A stretch of DNA of 64,000 nucleotides from Nocardioides soli (GTDB taxonomy: Bacteria; Actinomycetota; Actinomycetes; Propionibacteriales; Nocardioidaceae): positions 372,501 to 436,500 of the forward strand of contig NZ_JACHWR010000003.1 in NCBI RefSeq assembly GCF_014191495.1. Reading direction: 5' to 3'. Positions 8,056 to 16,635 of this stretch are shown one piece after another. Each line of letters begins with the position of its first letter. Position 1 is the first letter of the stretch. Position numbers and translations under genes: made by a program. Under the pieces are notes generated by a model. It was not told where the DNA came from. It saw nothing but the letters and a program-made list of their open reading frames with translations, and ran no database searches.

Positions 8056-8609
8056 CCCAGCCCGGGCCCCGGCCCGGGCTGGCGTCGGCACTCGCCCTGA
8101 TCGCGGACGTCCCCGACTTCCCCGAGCCCGGCGTCCTGTTCAAGGACATCACCCCGCTCCTCGCCGACCACGGCGCCCTCCGGGCCGTCGTCGAGGCGCT
8201 CGCGGCCCCCGGTCGGGACGACGCGGGCCGGGTCGTGGTCGACAAGGTGCTCGGCATGGAGTCGCGGGGGTTCATCCTCGGGGCGCCGGTGGCGCTCGCC
8301 CTCGACGTGGGCTTCGTGCCGGTGCGCAAGGCCGGCAAGCTCCCGCGCGCGACGTACACCGCCTCCTACGTCCTGGAGTACGGCGAGGCCACGCTCGAGG
8401 TGCACCAGGACGCGCTGCGCCCCGGTGAGCGCGTGCTGCTCGTCGACGACGTGCTGGCCACCGGCGGCACGGCCCGAGCGACCACCCAGCTCGTCGAGCG
8501 GTGCGGGGCGCAGGTGCATGCGGTGGCGATGCTCATGGAGCTCGGGTTCCTCCCGGGCCGACAGACCCTCGGCGACGACGTACCGCTGACGACGCTGCTG
8601 ACGGTCTGA
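8052..8609 (+). CDS. apt: Adenine phosphoribosyltransferase
   Basis: 185 residues. It salvages adenine with PRPP to AMP. The PRPP-binding motif VLLVDDVLATGGTA is centred on Asp132-Asp133; VDKVLGMESRGFILGAPVA and the flexible-loop region RKAGKLPRATYT are also typical. The GTG start at 8052 lies in the secF stop; it is used because the next in-frame starts would remove conserved sequence. secDF-apt-relA is a conserved actinobacterial order. The relA promoter begins just after this stop. Confidence 0.94.
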   Translation: MTQPGPRPGLASALALIADVPDFPEPGVLFKDITPLLADHGALRAVVEALAAPGRDDAGRVVVDKVLGMESRGFILGAPVALALDVGFVPVRKAGKLPRATYTASYVLEYGEATLEVHQDALRPGERVLLVDDVLATGGTARATTQLVERCGAQVHAVAMLMELGFLPGRQTLGDDVPLTTLLTV

Positions 8610-8613
8610 TGCC

Positions 8614-8619
8614 TAGACT
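8614..8619 (+). promoter_or_regulatory. -10 hexamer for relA and its leader ORF
   Basis: TAGACT is followed by exactly 6 nt and then GTG at 8626, so transcription would start on or next to that GTG. This spacing is the known signature of leaderless transcripts in actinobacteria. The hexamer overlaps nothing coding, lying 5 nt after the apt stop. Confidence 0.6.
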
Positions 8620-8625
8620 GGCCGT

Positions 8626-8700
8626 GTGAGCACCCCACGGAATCGCGCGCTTCCCCCGCTGCGCTCCGCCACCGCACGATTCCGAGGGGACCCCGCGTGA
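8626..8700 (+). CDS. 24-codon leader ORF upstream of relA, probably leaderless
   Basis: GTG at 8626 opens 24 codons (MSTPRNRALPPLRSATARFR then GDPA) ending in TGA 8698-8700, which overlaps the relA GTG as GTGA. It starts 6 nt after the TAGACT hexamer and has no ribosome binding site, as in leaderless genes. The inverted repeat CGGAATCG (8638-8645) / CGATTCCG (8677-8684) folds inside it. The product is Arg/Pro-rich and shows no run of one amino acid that would suggest classical attenuation. Translation is inferred, not shown; it may couple ribosomes into relA. Confidence 0.5.
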   Translation: MSTPRNRALPPLRSATARFRGDPA

Positions 8701-11006
8701 CCGAGGAACGCACCGCCCCGCCGGCAGCCGCCGGCCCGCGCCGTGCGTCCGAGCCGGGCCCGTCGACGCGCAGCATGCGCGCCCGGCTGGCCCGGATGGG
8801 CACCCGCAACCAGTCGGCCAACCCGGTGCTCGAGCCGCTGTTCCGGGCCGTCCGGGCCAACCACCCGAAGGCCGACCTGGCGCTGCTGGAGCGCGCCTAC
8901 GTGACCGCCGAGAAGCTACACGGCACCCAGACCCGCAAGTCCGGCGACCCCTACATCACCCACCCGCTCGCGGTGACCACGATCCTGGCCGACATCGGCA
9001 TGACCGAGCCGACGCTCGCCGCGGCGCTGCTGCACGACACGGTCGAGGACACGCCGTACACGCTCGAGCAGGTGCGGCAGGACTTCGGCGACGAGATCGC
9101 GCGACTCGTCGACGGCGTGACCAAGCTCGACAAGGTCAAGTACGGCGACTCCGCGCAGGCCGAGACGATCCGCAAGATGATCGTCGCGATGTCGCGCGAC
9201 ATCCGGGTGCTGGTGATCAAGCTCGCCGACCGGCTGCACAACATGCGCACGCTGCGCTACGTGCGCCAGGAGACCCAGGAGCGGGTCGCCCGGGAGACCC
9301 TCGACATCTACGCCCCGCTGGCCCACCGGCTGGGCATGAACACGATCAAGTGGGAGCTCGAGGACCTCGCGTTCGCGACCCTGCACCCCAAGATCTACGA
9401 CGAGATCGTCCGAATGGTGGCCGAGCGGGCGCCCTCGCGCGACCAGTTCCTCGCCGAGGTGATCGCCCAGGTCGGCACCGACCTGCGGGAGGCCAAGGTC
9501 AAGGCCACGGTCACCGGTCGGCCGAAGCACTACTACTCGATCTACCAGAAGATGATCGTCGGCGGCCGCGAGTTCTCCGACATCTACGACCTGGTCGGCA
9601 TCCGGGTGCTGGTCGAGAACGACCGCGACTGCTACACGGTCCTCGGCGTCCTGCACTCGCGATGGAACCCGGTGCTCGGCCGGTTCAAGGACTACGTCGC
9701 GATGCCGAAGTTCAACATGTACCAGTCGCTGCACACGACGGTCATCGGACCGCAGGGCAAGCCCGTCGAGCTGCAGATCCGCACCTACGCCATGCACCGC
9801 CGCGCCGAGTACGGCGTCGCGGCGCACTGGAAGTACAAGGAGGACAGCCGCGCGGGGGTCGACACCGACCGGTCGGCCGACCCCGACGACATGACCTGGG
9901 TGCGCCAGCTGCTCGAGTGGCAGAACGAGGTCGAGGACCCGGGGGAGTTCCTCGAGTCGCTGCGCTTCGAGATCAACCGGGCCGAGGTCTACGTCTTCAC
10001 ACCGCGCGGCGACGTGATCGCGCTGCCCACCGACGCGACCCCGGTCGACTTCGCGTACGCCGTCCACACCGAGGTCGGCCACCACACGATCGGCGCCCGG
10101 GTCAACGGCCGCCTGGTCCCGCTCGAGTCCGCGCTCGAGAACGGCGACGTGGTCGAGGTCTTCACCTCGAAGTCGCCGACGGCCGGGCCGTCCCGCGACT
10201 GGCTGGGGTTCGTGAAGTCGCCCCGGGCGCGCTCCAAGATCCGTCAGTGGTTCACCAAGGAGCGGCGCGAGGAGGCGATCGACCGCGGCAAGGAGCAGAT
10301 CGCCAAGCTGATGCGCAAGGAGGGGCTCCCGCTCAAGCGGCTGATGTCCCACGAGGTGCTCACGCTGGCCGCGGTCCACTTCAAGCTCGCGGACGTCTCC
10401 GCGCTGTACGCCGCCGTCGGCGAGGGCAACCTCTCCGCCCAGGCGGTGGTACGCCGGGTCATCGACCTGCACGGAGGCGACGACGGCGCGGCGGAGGACC
10501 TCGCCGAGGGCGTCACGATCACCGGGCGCCGGTCGCGCTCGAAGGTGCAGCCGGGCGGCGACGCGGGCGTGATCGTCAAGGGCGCCCCGGACGTCTGGGT
10601 GAAGCTCGCCAAGTGCTGCACCCCCGTGCCGCCGGACCCGATCCTGGGCTTCGTCACCAAGGGCGGCGGGGTGTCGGTGCACCGGCAGTCGTGCACCAAC
10701 GCCGCGAGCCTGCAGTCCCAGCCGGAGCGGCTGGTCGACGTCGAGTGGGCGCCGACCGGGCAGTCCAGCTTCCTGGTCAACATCCAGGTCGAGGCCCTCG
10801 ACCGGGCCCGACTGCTCTCCGACATCACGATGGCGCTCAGCGACGCCCACGTCGACATCCTCAGCGCCAACCTGTCGACCACCCGCGACCGGGTCGCGAA
10901 GAGCCGCTTCACCTTCGAGATGGCCGAGGCCAAGCACCTCGACACCGTGCTCAAGGCGGTGCGGTCGGTCCCCGGCGTCTTCGACGCCTACCGGGTCACC
11001 CAGTAG
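8697..11006 (+). CDS. relA: Bifunctional (p)ppGpp synthetase/hydrolase (RelA/SpoT, Rel)
   Basis: 769 residues, the single long RSH enzyme expected in actinobacteria; it makes and degrades (p)ppGpp in the stringent response. The hydrolase domain carries LLHDTVEDT (His113-Asp114), so it should be active. The synthetase domain has GRPKHYYSIYQKM and the YQSLHTTV block. A TGS domain (VFTPRGDVIALP) and a C-terminal ACT domain (about residues 690-769) follow. The GTG start overlaps the stop of a 24-codon leader ORF, which suggests coupled translation. Its stop codon is TAG. Confidence 0.96.
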   Translation: MTEERTAPPAAAGPRRASEPGPSTRSMRARLARMGTRNQSANPVLEPLFRAVRANHPKADLALLERAYVTAEKLHGTQTRKSGDPYITHPLAVTTILADIGMTEPTLAAALLHDTVEDTPYTLEQVRQDFGDEIARLVDGVTKLDKVKYGDSAQAETIRKMIVAMSRDIRVLVIKLADRLHNMRTLRYVRQETQERVARETLDIYAPLAHRLGMNTIKWELEDLAFATLHPKIYDEIVRMVAERAPSRDQFLAEVIAQVGTDLREAKVKATVTGRPKHYYSIYQKMIVGGREFSDIYDLVGIRVLVENDRDCYTVLGVLHSRWNPVLGRFKDYVAMPKFNMYQSLHTTVIGPQGKPVELQIRTYAMHRRAEYGVAAHWKYKEDSRAGVDTDRSADPDDMTWVRQLLEWQNEVEDPGEFLESLRFEINRAEVYVFTPRGDVIALPTDATPVDFAYAVHTEVGHHTIGARVNGRLVPLESALENGDVVEVFTSKSPTAGPSRDWLGFVKSPRARSKIRQWFTKERREEAIDRGKEQIAKLMRKEGLPLKRLMSHEVLTLAAVHFKLADVSALYAAVGEGNLSAQAVVRRVIDLHGGDDGAAEDLAEGVTITGRRSRSKVQPGGDAGVIVKGAPDVWVKLAKCCTPVPPDPILGFVTKGGGVSVHRQSCTNAASLQSQPERLVDVEWAPTGQSSFLVNIQVEALDRARLLSDITMALSDAHVDILSANLSTTRDRVAKSRFTFEMAEAKHLDTVLKAVRSVPGVFDAYRVTQ

Positions 11007-11093
11007 CCCTCGTGGGCCGCGGTGTCCGTCGAGCGCGATGGTCCTGCGCCATGGTGGACGCCGAGGCCGTCGTCGGGACCCGGTGGGTGGCGC

Positions 11094-11177
11094 TTCATCA
11101 AGGGATGCTGGCGAAGGTGCGGTTCCCTCGCTGAGGTCACCCGGGGAACCGCGGCTTGACCGTCATCCCTTGATGAA
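11094..11177. repeat. 84-bp nested palindrome downstream of relA
   Basis: The outer arms TTCATCAAGGGATG (11094-11107) and CATCCCTTGATGAA (11164-11177) are a perfect 14-bp inverted repeat. Inside, CGGTTCCC (11120-11127) pairs with GGGAACCG (11144-11151). No other copy was seen in this window. It may serve as the relA terminator or be a mobile repeat remnant. Confidence 0.8.
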
Positions 11178-11220
11178 CCTGCGGCTGGTGGTGCCGATGG
11201 GGCAGCGGGACGCGCCCGGG

Positions 11221-11280
11221 GGAGTTTCGTCGGTCGGCCGACAGAACTCCTGCTGGGACGACGAGCCTTCGCCGTCCCAG
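11221..11280. repeat. Two small hairpins in the relA-DUF349 gap
   Basis: An imperfect palindrome at 11221-11250 (GGAGTT ... AACTCC) is followed by CTGGGACG (11253-11260) pairing with CGTCCCAG (11273-11280). CGTCCCAG occurs again just downstream. No coding potential was recognised in 11007-11444; the whole gap is made of inverted repeats. Confidence 0.6.
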
Positions 11281-11340
11281 CGTGAGTCTCGCCGTCCCAG
11301 AGCCCGACTCGCCTGCCGGCAGCGCCCGAGCCAGCGTTCC

Positions 11341-11428
11341 GTGGTTTCGAGGCTCGCTCCGCTCGCACCTCAACGACCGTCACGGTGGTTGAGGTGCGCG
11401 GGCCGCCGGGGCCGAGCCTCGAAACCAC
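11341..11428. repeat. Palindromic repeat, family C (CCTCGAAACCAC type), copy 1
   Basis: Perfect 16-bp arms GTGGTTTCGAGGCTCG (11341-11356) and CGAGCCTCGAAACCAC (11413-11428) enclose a second pair CGCACCTCAAC (11364-11374) / GTTGAGGTGCG (11389-11399). Related units occur at 24767-24962 and 46601-46692. It lies between the convergent relA and DUF349 genes, so it could terminate both transcripts. Confidence 0.88.
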
Positions 11429-11444
11429 CCCGCCGCGGCGCAGC

Positions 11445-12686
11445 TCAGCCGGAGTAGTCGGCGCTGGCGCGCTTGGCCATCTCGAGGAAGGACTGGCGGG
11501 AGGCGAGGTTCTCCTCGAGCTCCTTGACCCGCTTCTCGTTGCCGGCGGCGCGGGCCTTCTCGAGGTCGGCCTCGACCTGGGCGATCGCGGCCTCGAGCTT
11601 GGACACCATGTCGTCGGCGCGCGCGGACTTCTCCGGGTCGGAGCGGCGCCACTGCTCGTCCTCGGCGCCGCGGATCTCCTGCTCGACCCGGCGGATCCGG
11701 CCCTCCAGGTCCTTCATCCGGTCGCGCGGCACCTTGCCCGCGGCGTCCCAGCGGTCCGCGAGGTCGCGGAAGGCGCGCTTGGCGGCGTCGAGGTCGCCGT
11801 CGGAGCGCAGGGCCTGGAGCACCGCCTCGGCCTCGACCAGCAGTGCCTCCTTGACCTCGGCGTTCGCGGCGAACTCCTTGTCCTGCTCGGCGGCCGTGGC
11901 GTCGCGGGCGCCGAAGAACGTGTCCTGGGCGCCGCGGAAGCGCTTCCAGAGCGCCTCGTCGACCTCGCGCGGCGCCGGCCCGGCGGCCTTCCACTGCCGC
12001 ATCAGGTCGCGGTAGCGACCGGCGGTCGGACCCCAGTCGGTCGAGGTCGCGAGCGCCTCGGCCTCGTCGGCCAGCCGCTCCTTGATCGCGCGGGCGGCGT
12101 CGCGCTTCTCGTGCTGCTCGGCGAAGTGCGCCTTGCGGCGCCGGGTGTACGCCGTGCGGGCGGAGGAGAAGCGCCGCCACAGCGCGTCGTCGGACGAGCG
12201 GTCGATGCGGGGGAGCGCCTTCCACTCGTCGAGCAGCTCGCGCATCCGGTTGGCGCCGCGGCGCCAGTCCGAGCTCTCCGCGAGGCCCTCGGCCTCCGCC
12301 ACGATCCGCTCCTTGCCGGCCCGGGCCTCGGCGGAGCGCTGGGCGCGCTCGGCCTTGCGCTCCTCGCGCTGCTGCTCCAGCACCGGCTCGAGCGCGTCGA
12401 GGCGAGCCGTCAGCGCGACCAGGTCGCCCACGGCGTTCGCGGTCGTGACCTGCTCGCGGACGGTGCGCACCGAGGCGGCCGCCTCCTCGGGCGACATCAC
12501 GCCGCTGGTCACGCGCTTCTCGAGGAGCCCGACCTCGAAGGCCAGCGCGTCGTAGCGCTCGGTGAAGAACCGCAGCGCCTCCTCGGGAGTGCCTTCGGGG
12601 TACTGGCCCACGGAGCGCTCGCCGTCGGCGGTCTTCACGTAGACGGTCCCGTCGTCGTCGACTCGGCCCCACTGGTGACTGGTCAC
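11445..12686 (-). CDS. DUF349 domain-containing coiled-coil protein
   Basis: 413 residues, cytoplasmic and highly charged. Repeated DUF349 units are recognisable by W-K/R-A-A/L.....D..LW.RF...: LLDEWKALPRIDRSSDDALW, MRQWKAAGPAPREVDEALWK and LADRWDAAGKVPRDRMKDLE. The C-terminal 70 residues form a heptad-rich coiled coil. The role is unknown; the family is widespread in actinobacteria. The GTG start at 12686 lies 6 nt after TAGCAT on the minus strand, so the transcript is probably leaderless. It is divergent from the MBL hydrolase gene. Confidence 0.88.
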   Translation of the reverse strand: MTSHQWGRVDDDGTVYVKTADGERSVGQYPEGTPEEALRFFTERYDALAFEVGLLEKRVTSGVMSPEEAAASVRTVREQVTTANAVGDLVALTARLDALEPVLEQQREERKAERAQRSAEARAGKERIVAEAEGLAESSDWRRGANRMRELLDEWKALPRIDRSSDDALWRRFSSARTAYTRRRKAHFAEQHEKRDAARAIKERLADEAEALATSTDWGPTAGRYRDLMRQWKAAGPAPREVDEALWKRFRGAQDTFFGARDATAAEQDKEFAANAEVKEALLVEAEAVLQALRSDGDLDAAKRAFRDLADRWDAAGKVPRDRMKDLEGRIRRVEQEIRGAEDEQWRRSDPEKSARADDMVSKLEAAIAQVEADLEKARAAGNEKRVKELEENLASRQSFLEMAKRASADYSG

Positions 12687-12692
12687 GACTCC

Positions 12693-12698
12693 ATGCTA
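12693..12698 (-). promoter_or_regulatory. -10 hexamer of the DUF349 gene (leaderless arrangement)
   Basis: On the minus strand TAGCAT is followed by GGAGTC and then the GTG start codon. The 6-nt spacing places the transcription start at the start codon. No -35 is evident. Confidence 0.55.
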
Positions 12699-12764
12699 GT
12701 CAAGACGGAGGGCCGGCTCGTCCGGCCGCCCACTACCGATGCGGCGCGCCGTGCGTCGGCTCGG

Positions 12765-12770
12765 TAGTCT
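12765..12770 (+). promoter_or_regulatory. -10 hexamer of the MBL hydrolase gene (leaderless arrangement)
   Basis: TAGTCT is followed by 6 nt and GTG at 12777. This decides the start: the GTG at 12774, one codon upstream, would be too close to the hexamer to be in the transcript. Confidence 0.55.
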
Positions 12771-12776
12771 GCCGTG

Positions 12777-13487
12777 GTGTTGATCGCCGGCTTCCCCGCG
12801 GGTCCGTGGGGCACCAACTGCTACGTCGCCGCCACCGGCCCGGGCTCCGAGTGCGTGGTGATCGACCCCGGCAAGGACGCCGCCGACGGGGTCGCCGAGG
12901 TGGTGCGCGAGCACCGGCTGAAGCCGGTCGCCGTGCTCGTCACGCACGGCCACGTCGACCACATGTGGTGCGTCGCGCCGGTCGCCGGCACCTACGACGC
13001 GACCGCGTGGATCCACCCCGCCGACCGGCACCTGCTCACGGACCCGATGGCCGGGCTGTCCCGCGAGTCGGCCCAGATGCTGCTGGGCGGGCAGTACGAG
13101 TTCGCCGAGCCCGACGACGTCCGCGAGCTCGCCGACCTCCAGGAGGTCGAGCTCGCCGGGCTGCGCTTCGCCGTCGACCACACGCCCGGCCACACCGAGG
13201 GCTCGGTGACGTTCCGGACGCCGTTCGACCGTGAGGACGTCTCCGAGGTGATGTTCTCCGGAGACCTGCTGTTCGCCGGCTCGATCGGCCGCACCGACCT
13301 GCCCGGAGGCGACCACCAGACGATGCTGCGCAGCCTCACCACCAAGGTCCTCCCGCTCGCCGACGACATCGTGGTGCTGCCCGGGCACGGCGAGCAGACG
13401 TCGATCGGCCGCGAGCGCGCCACCAACCCCTTCCTGCTCGACCTCCTCACCGAGGGCGACGCGGGTCGAGTTACCCGAGGTCTCTGA
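12777..13487 (+). CDS. MBL-fold metallohydrolase (glyoxalase II-like)
   Basis: 236 residues with the metallo-beta-lactamase zinc motif THGHVDH (His57, His59, Asp61, His62), a second ligand region HTPGHTEGSV and the later GDLLFAGSIGR and LPGHGEQT motifs. Family members hydrolyse thioesters such as S-lactoylglutathione analogues; the substrate here is unknown, and in a mycothiol-producing actinomycete glutathione is unlikely. The gene sits just before hisS, a conserved actinobacterial arrangement (as Rv2581c-hisS in mycobacteria). The GTG at 12777 is preferred over 12774 from the promoter spacing. Confidence 0.85.
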   Translation: MLIAGFPAGPWGTNCYVAATGPGSECVVIDPGKDAADGVAEVVREHRLKPVAVLVTHGHVDHMWCVAPVAGTYDATAWIHPADRHLLTDPMAGLSRESAQMLLGGQYEFAEPDDVRELADLQEVELAGLRFAVDHTPGHTEGSVTFRTPFDREDVSEVMFSGDLLFAGSIGRTDLPGGDHQTMLRSLTTKVLPLADDIVVLPGHGEQTSIGRERATNPFLLDLLTEGDAGRVTRGL

Positions 13488-13492
13488 CACCG

Positions 13493-14839
13493 ATGAGCAA
13501 GCCGACCCCGCTCAGCGGGTTCCCCGAGCTGCTGCCCGAGCAGCGTGTCGTCGAGCAGCAGGTCATCGACACCCTGCGGCACACCTTCGAGCTGCACGGC
13601 TTCGCGGGCATCGAGACCCGCGCCGTCGAGCCGCTGGACCAGCTGCTGCGCAAGGGTGACACCTCCAAGGAGGTCTACCTGCTGCGCCGCCTGCACGAGG
13701 AGTCCGCCGAGGGACACGCCGGCATCGGGCTGCACTTCGACCTGACGGTGCCGTTCGCGCGCTACGTGCTGGAGAACGCCGGCAAGCTGGAGTTCCCGTT
13801 CCGCCGCTTCCAGATCCAGAAGGCGTGGCGGGGGGAGCGGCCGCAGGAGGGCCGCTACCGCGAGTTCACCCAGGCCGACATCGACATCATCGGCCGCGAC
13901 GAGCTGCCGTTCCACCACGACGTCGAGGTCACCCGCGTCATGGTCGACGCGCTGAACCGGCTCGACTTCCTGCCGGCCTTCCGGCTCCAGGTCAACAACC
14001 GCAAGCTGATCCAGGGCTTCTACGCCGGCCTGGGCGTCGCCGACACCGACGAGGTGATGCGGATCGTCGACAAGCTCGACAAGCTCCCGGCCGAGAAGGT
14101 GCACGCGATGCTGGTCGCCGAGGCCGGCGTCGACGCCGCCACGGCCGATCGGGTGCTCTCGCTCGCGACGATCAGCGCGGCCGACGACTCGTTCGTCGAC
14201 GCGGTGCGTGCCCTCGGCGTCGAGCACCCGCTGCTCGAGGAGGGCCTGGCCGAGCTGGGCCAGCTGGTCCGGGCGTGCGCCGACCTCGTGAGCGACCGGG
14301 TGCAGGTCGTCGCCGACCTCTCGATCGCGCGCGGGCTCGACTACTACACCGGCACCGTCTTCGAGACCCGGCTCGAGGGCTACGAGTCGATGGGGTCGAT
14401 CTGCTCCGGCGGCCGCTACGACGCCCTCGCCTCCGACGGCCGGACGACGTACCCGGGCGTGGGCATCTCGCTCGGCGTCAGCCGCGTGGTCGTGCCGCTG
14501 ATCGCCCGCACCGGCCTGACCGCCACCCGCAAGGTCCCCAGCGCCGTCGTGGTCGCCGTGGTCTCGGAGGAGTCGCGGCCCGAGAGCGAGGCGGTCGCCG
14601 GCGCGCTGCGTGCCCGGGGCATCCCGTGCGAGGTCGCGGCGAGCGCGCAGAAGTTCGGCAAGCAGATCCGGTACGCCGAGCGCCGGGGCATCCCGTACGT
14701 CTGGTTCCCGGACCAGGGCGAGGTCAAGGACATCCGGTCCGGAGACCAGGTCCTCGCCGACCCGGCCACCTGGACGCCACCCATCGACGACCTGCGACCG
14801 CAGGTGGTCACCAGCAGCATCGAGGAGAAGAAGCAGTGA
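13493..14839 (+). CDS. hisS: Histidyl-tRNA synthetase
   Basis: 448 residues, class II synthetase that charges tRNA-His. Motif 2 region FRRFQIQKAWRGERPQEGRYREFTQADIDIIG, the HisRS signature LDYYTGTVFE and the motif 3 block GVGISLGVSRV are visible; the C-terminal anticodon-binding domain spans about residues 345-435. The ATG at 13493 comes 3 nt after the upstream stop codon. The stop overlaps the aspS GTG by 4 nt (GTGA), so hisS and aspS are translationally coupled. Confidence 0.96.
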   Translation: MSKPTPLSGFPELLPEQRVVEQQVIDTLRHTFELHGFAGIETRAVEPLDQLLRKGDTSKEVYLLRRLHEESAEGHAGIGLHFDLTVPFARYVLENAGKLEFPFRRFQIQKAWRGERPQEGRYREFTQADIDIIGRDELPFHHDVEVTRVMVDALNRLDFLPAFRLQVNNRKLIQGFYAGLGVADTDEVMRIVDKLDKLPAEKVHAMLVAEAGVDAATADRVLSLATISAADDSFVDAVRALGVEHPLLEEGLAELGQLVRACADLVSDRVQVVADLSIARGLDYYTGTVFETRLEGYESMGSICSGGRYDALASDGRTTYPGVGISLGVSRVVVPLIARTGLTATRKVPSAVVVAVVSEESRPESEAVAGALRARGIPCEVAASAQKFGKQIRYAERRGIPYVWFPDQGEVKDIRSGDQVLADPATWTPPIDDLRPQVVTSSIEEKKQ

Positions 14840-16620
14840 CCCGCACCCTCCCCATGAGAACGCACGGTGCGGGCGCGCTCCGCGCCGAGCACGCCGGCCA
14901 GACCGTCACCCTCGCCGGGTGGGTGGCCAACCGGCGCGACCACGGGGGAGTCGCCTTCATCGACCTGCGCGAGGCCAGCGGTGTCGTGCAGGTCGTGATC
15001 CGCGACGAGGCGGTCGCCCACCACCTGCGCGCGGAGTACTGCTTGAAGGTCACCGGTGAGGTGGCCCGGCGCAAGGAGGGGAACGAGAACCCCAACCTCG
15101 CCACCGGCGAGATCGAGGTCGTCGCGACCGACGTCGAGGTGCTCAGCGCCGCGGCGCCGCTGCCGTTCCCGATCAGCGATCACGTCGACGTCGGCGAGGA
15201 GGCGCGCCTCAAGCACCGCTACCTCGACCTGCGCCGCTCCGGCCCCGCCGCGGCCATCCGGCTGCGCAGCAAGGTCAACAAGGCCGCGCGCGACGTGCTC
15301 GACGAGCACGGCTTCGTCGAGATCGAGACCCCGACCCTGACCCGCTCGACGCCCGAGGGCGCCCGCGACTTCCTGGTGCCGGCGCGGCTGCAGCCCGGCA
15401 GCTGGTACGCGCTGCCGCAGAGCCCGCAGCTGTTCAAGCAGCTCCTCATGGTCGCCGGCATGGAGCGCTACTACCAGATCGCCCGCTGCTACCGCGACGA
15501 GGACTTCCGCGCCGACCGGCAGCCGGAGTTCACCCAGCTCGACATCGAGATGAGCTTCGTGGAGCAGGACGACGTCATCGCCGTCGCCGAGCAGATCCTG
15601 GTCGCGCTGTGGAAGCTGATCGGCCACGACGTCCCCGTGCCGCTGCCGCGGATGACCTACGCCGACGCCATGGCCCGCTACGGCTCCGACAAGCCCGACC
15701 TGCGGATGGGCCAGGAGCTCGTCGAGTGCACCGAGTACTTCAAGGACACCCCGTTCCGGGTCTTCCAGGCGCCGTACGTCGGCGCCGTGGTGATGCCGGG
15801 GGGAGCGAGCCAGCCTCGCAAGCAGCTCGACGCCTGGCAGGAGTGGGCCAAGCAGCGTGGCGCCAAGGGCCTGGCGTACGTGCTCGTGCAGGAGGACGGC
15901 GAGCTGACCGGCCCCGTGTCGAAGAACATCACCGACGGGGAGTTGGCCGGCCTGGCCGCCCACGTCGGCGCCCGGCCAGGAGACTGCATCTTCTTCGCGG
16001 CCGGCGCCGTGAAGTCGAGCCGGGCGCTGCTCGGCGCGGCCCGGCTGGAGATCGGGCGGCGCTGCGACCTGATCGACGAGGACGCCTGGAGCTTCCTCTG
16101 GGTGGTCGACGCACCGCTCTTCGAGCCCGCCGACGAGGCCACCGCGGCCGGTGACGTCGCGGTCGGGAGCGGGGCCTGGACCGCGGTCCACCACGCCTTC
16201 ACCTCGCCGCAGGACCTCGACACCTTCGACAGCGACCCCGGCGACGCGCTGGCCTGGGCCTACGACATCGTCTGCAACGGCAACGAGATCGGCGGCGGCT
16301 CGATCCGTATCCACCGCGAGGACGTCCAGAAGCGGGTCTTCGCGATCATGGGCATCGACGAGGACGAGGCGCAGGAGAAGTTCGGGTTCCTGCTCGAGGC
16401 GTTCAAGTACGGCGCGCCGCCGCACGGTGGCATCGCGTTCGGCTGGGACCGGATCGTCGCGCTGCTGTCGCGCAGCGACTCGATCCGCGACGTCATCGCC
16501 TTCCCCAAGTCCGGCGGCGGCTTCGACCCGCTCACCGCCGCGCCGGCGCCGATCACGCCGGAGCAGCGCAAGGAGGCGGGCGTGGACGCCGTACCGGAGG
16601 TGGAGGAGACCTCCGCGTGA
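14836..16620 (+). CDS. aspS: Aspartyl-tRNA synthetase (bacterial type)
   Basis: 594 residues. The N-terminal OB-fold anticodon domain contains VTLAGWVANRRDHGGVAFIDLRE; motif 2 is RCYRDEDFRADRQPEFTQ, the GAD insertion domain lies in the middle, and motif 3 is GIAFGWDRIVALL. Many actinobacterial AspRS are non-discriminating and also charge tRNA-Asn; this cannot be settled by eye. It starts at the GTG within the hisS stop. The stop codon lies in an 11-bp tandem duplication (16608-16635). Confidence 0.96.
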   Translation: MTRTLPMRTHGAGALRAEHAGQTVTLAGWVANRRDHGGVAFIDLREASGVVQVVIRDEAVAHHLRAEYCLKVTGEVARRKEGNENPNLATGEIEVVATDVEVLSAAAPLPFPISDHVDVGEEARLKHRYLDLRRSGPAAAIRLRSKVNKAARDVLDEHGFVEIETPTLTRSTPEGARDFLVPARLQPGSWYALPQSPQLFKQLLMVAGMERYYQIARCYRDEDFRADRQPEFTQLDIEMSFVEQDDVIAVAEQILVALWKLIGHDVPVPLPRMTYADAMARYGSDKPDLRMGQELVECTEYFKDTPFRVFQAPYVGAVVMPGGASQPRKQLDAWQEWAKQRGAKGLAYVLVQEDGELTGPVSKNITDGELAGLAAHVGARPGDCIFFAAGAVKSSRALLGAARLEIGRRCDLIDEDAWSFLWVVDAPLFEPADEATAAGDVAVGSGAWTAVHHAFTSPQDLDTFDSDPGDALAWAYDIVCNGNEIGGGSIRIHREDVQKRVFAIMGIDEDEAQEKFGFLLEAFKYGAPPHGGIAFGWDRIVALLSRSDSIRDVIAFPKSGGGFDPLTAAPAPITPEQRKEAGVDAVPEVEETSA

Positions 16621-16635
16621 CCTCCGCGTGACCTC
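16608..16635. repeat. 11-bp tandem duplication spanning the aspS stop codon
   Basis: The unit ACCTCCGCGTG occurs at 16609-16619 and 16620-16630, followed by a partial third copy. The aspS TGA (16618-16620) is thereby duplicated 11 nt downstream in another frame. Similar stop-codon duplications occur at three other genes in this window. Confidence 0.85.
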
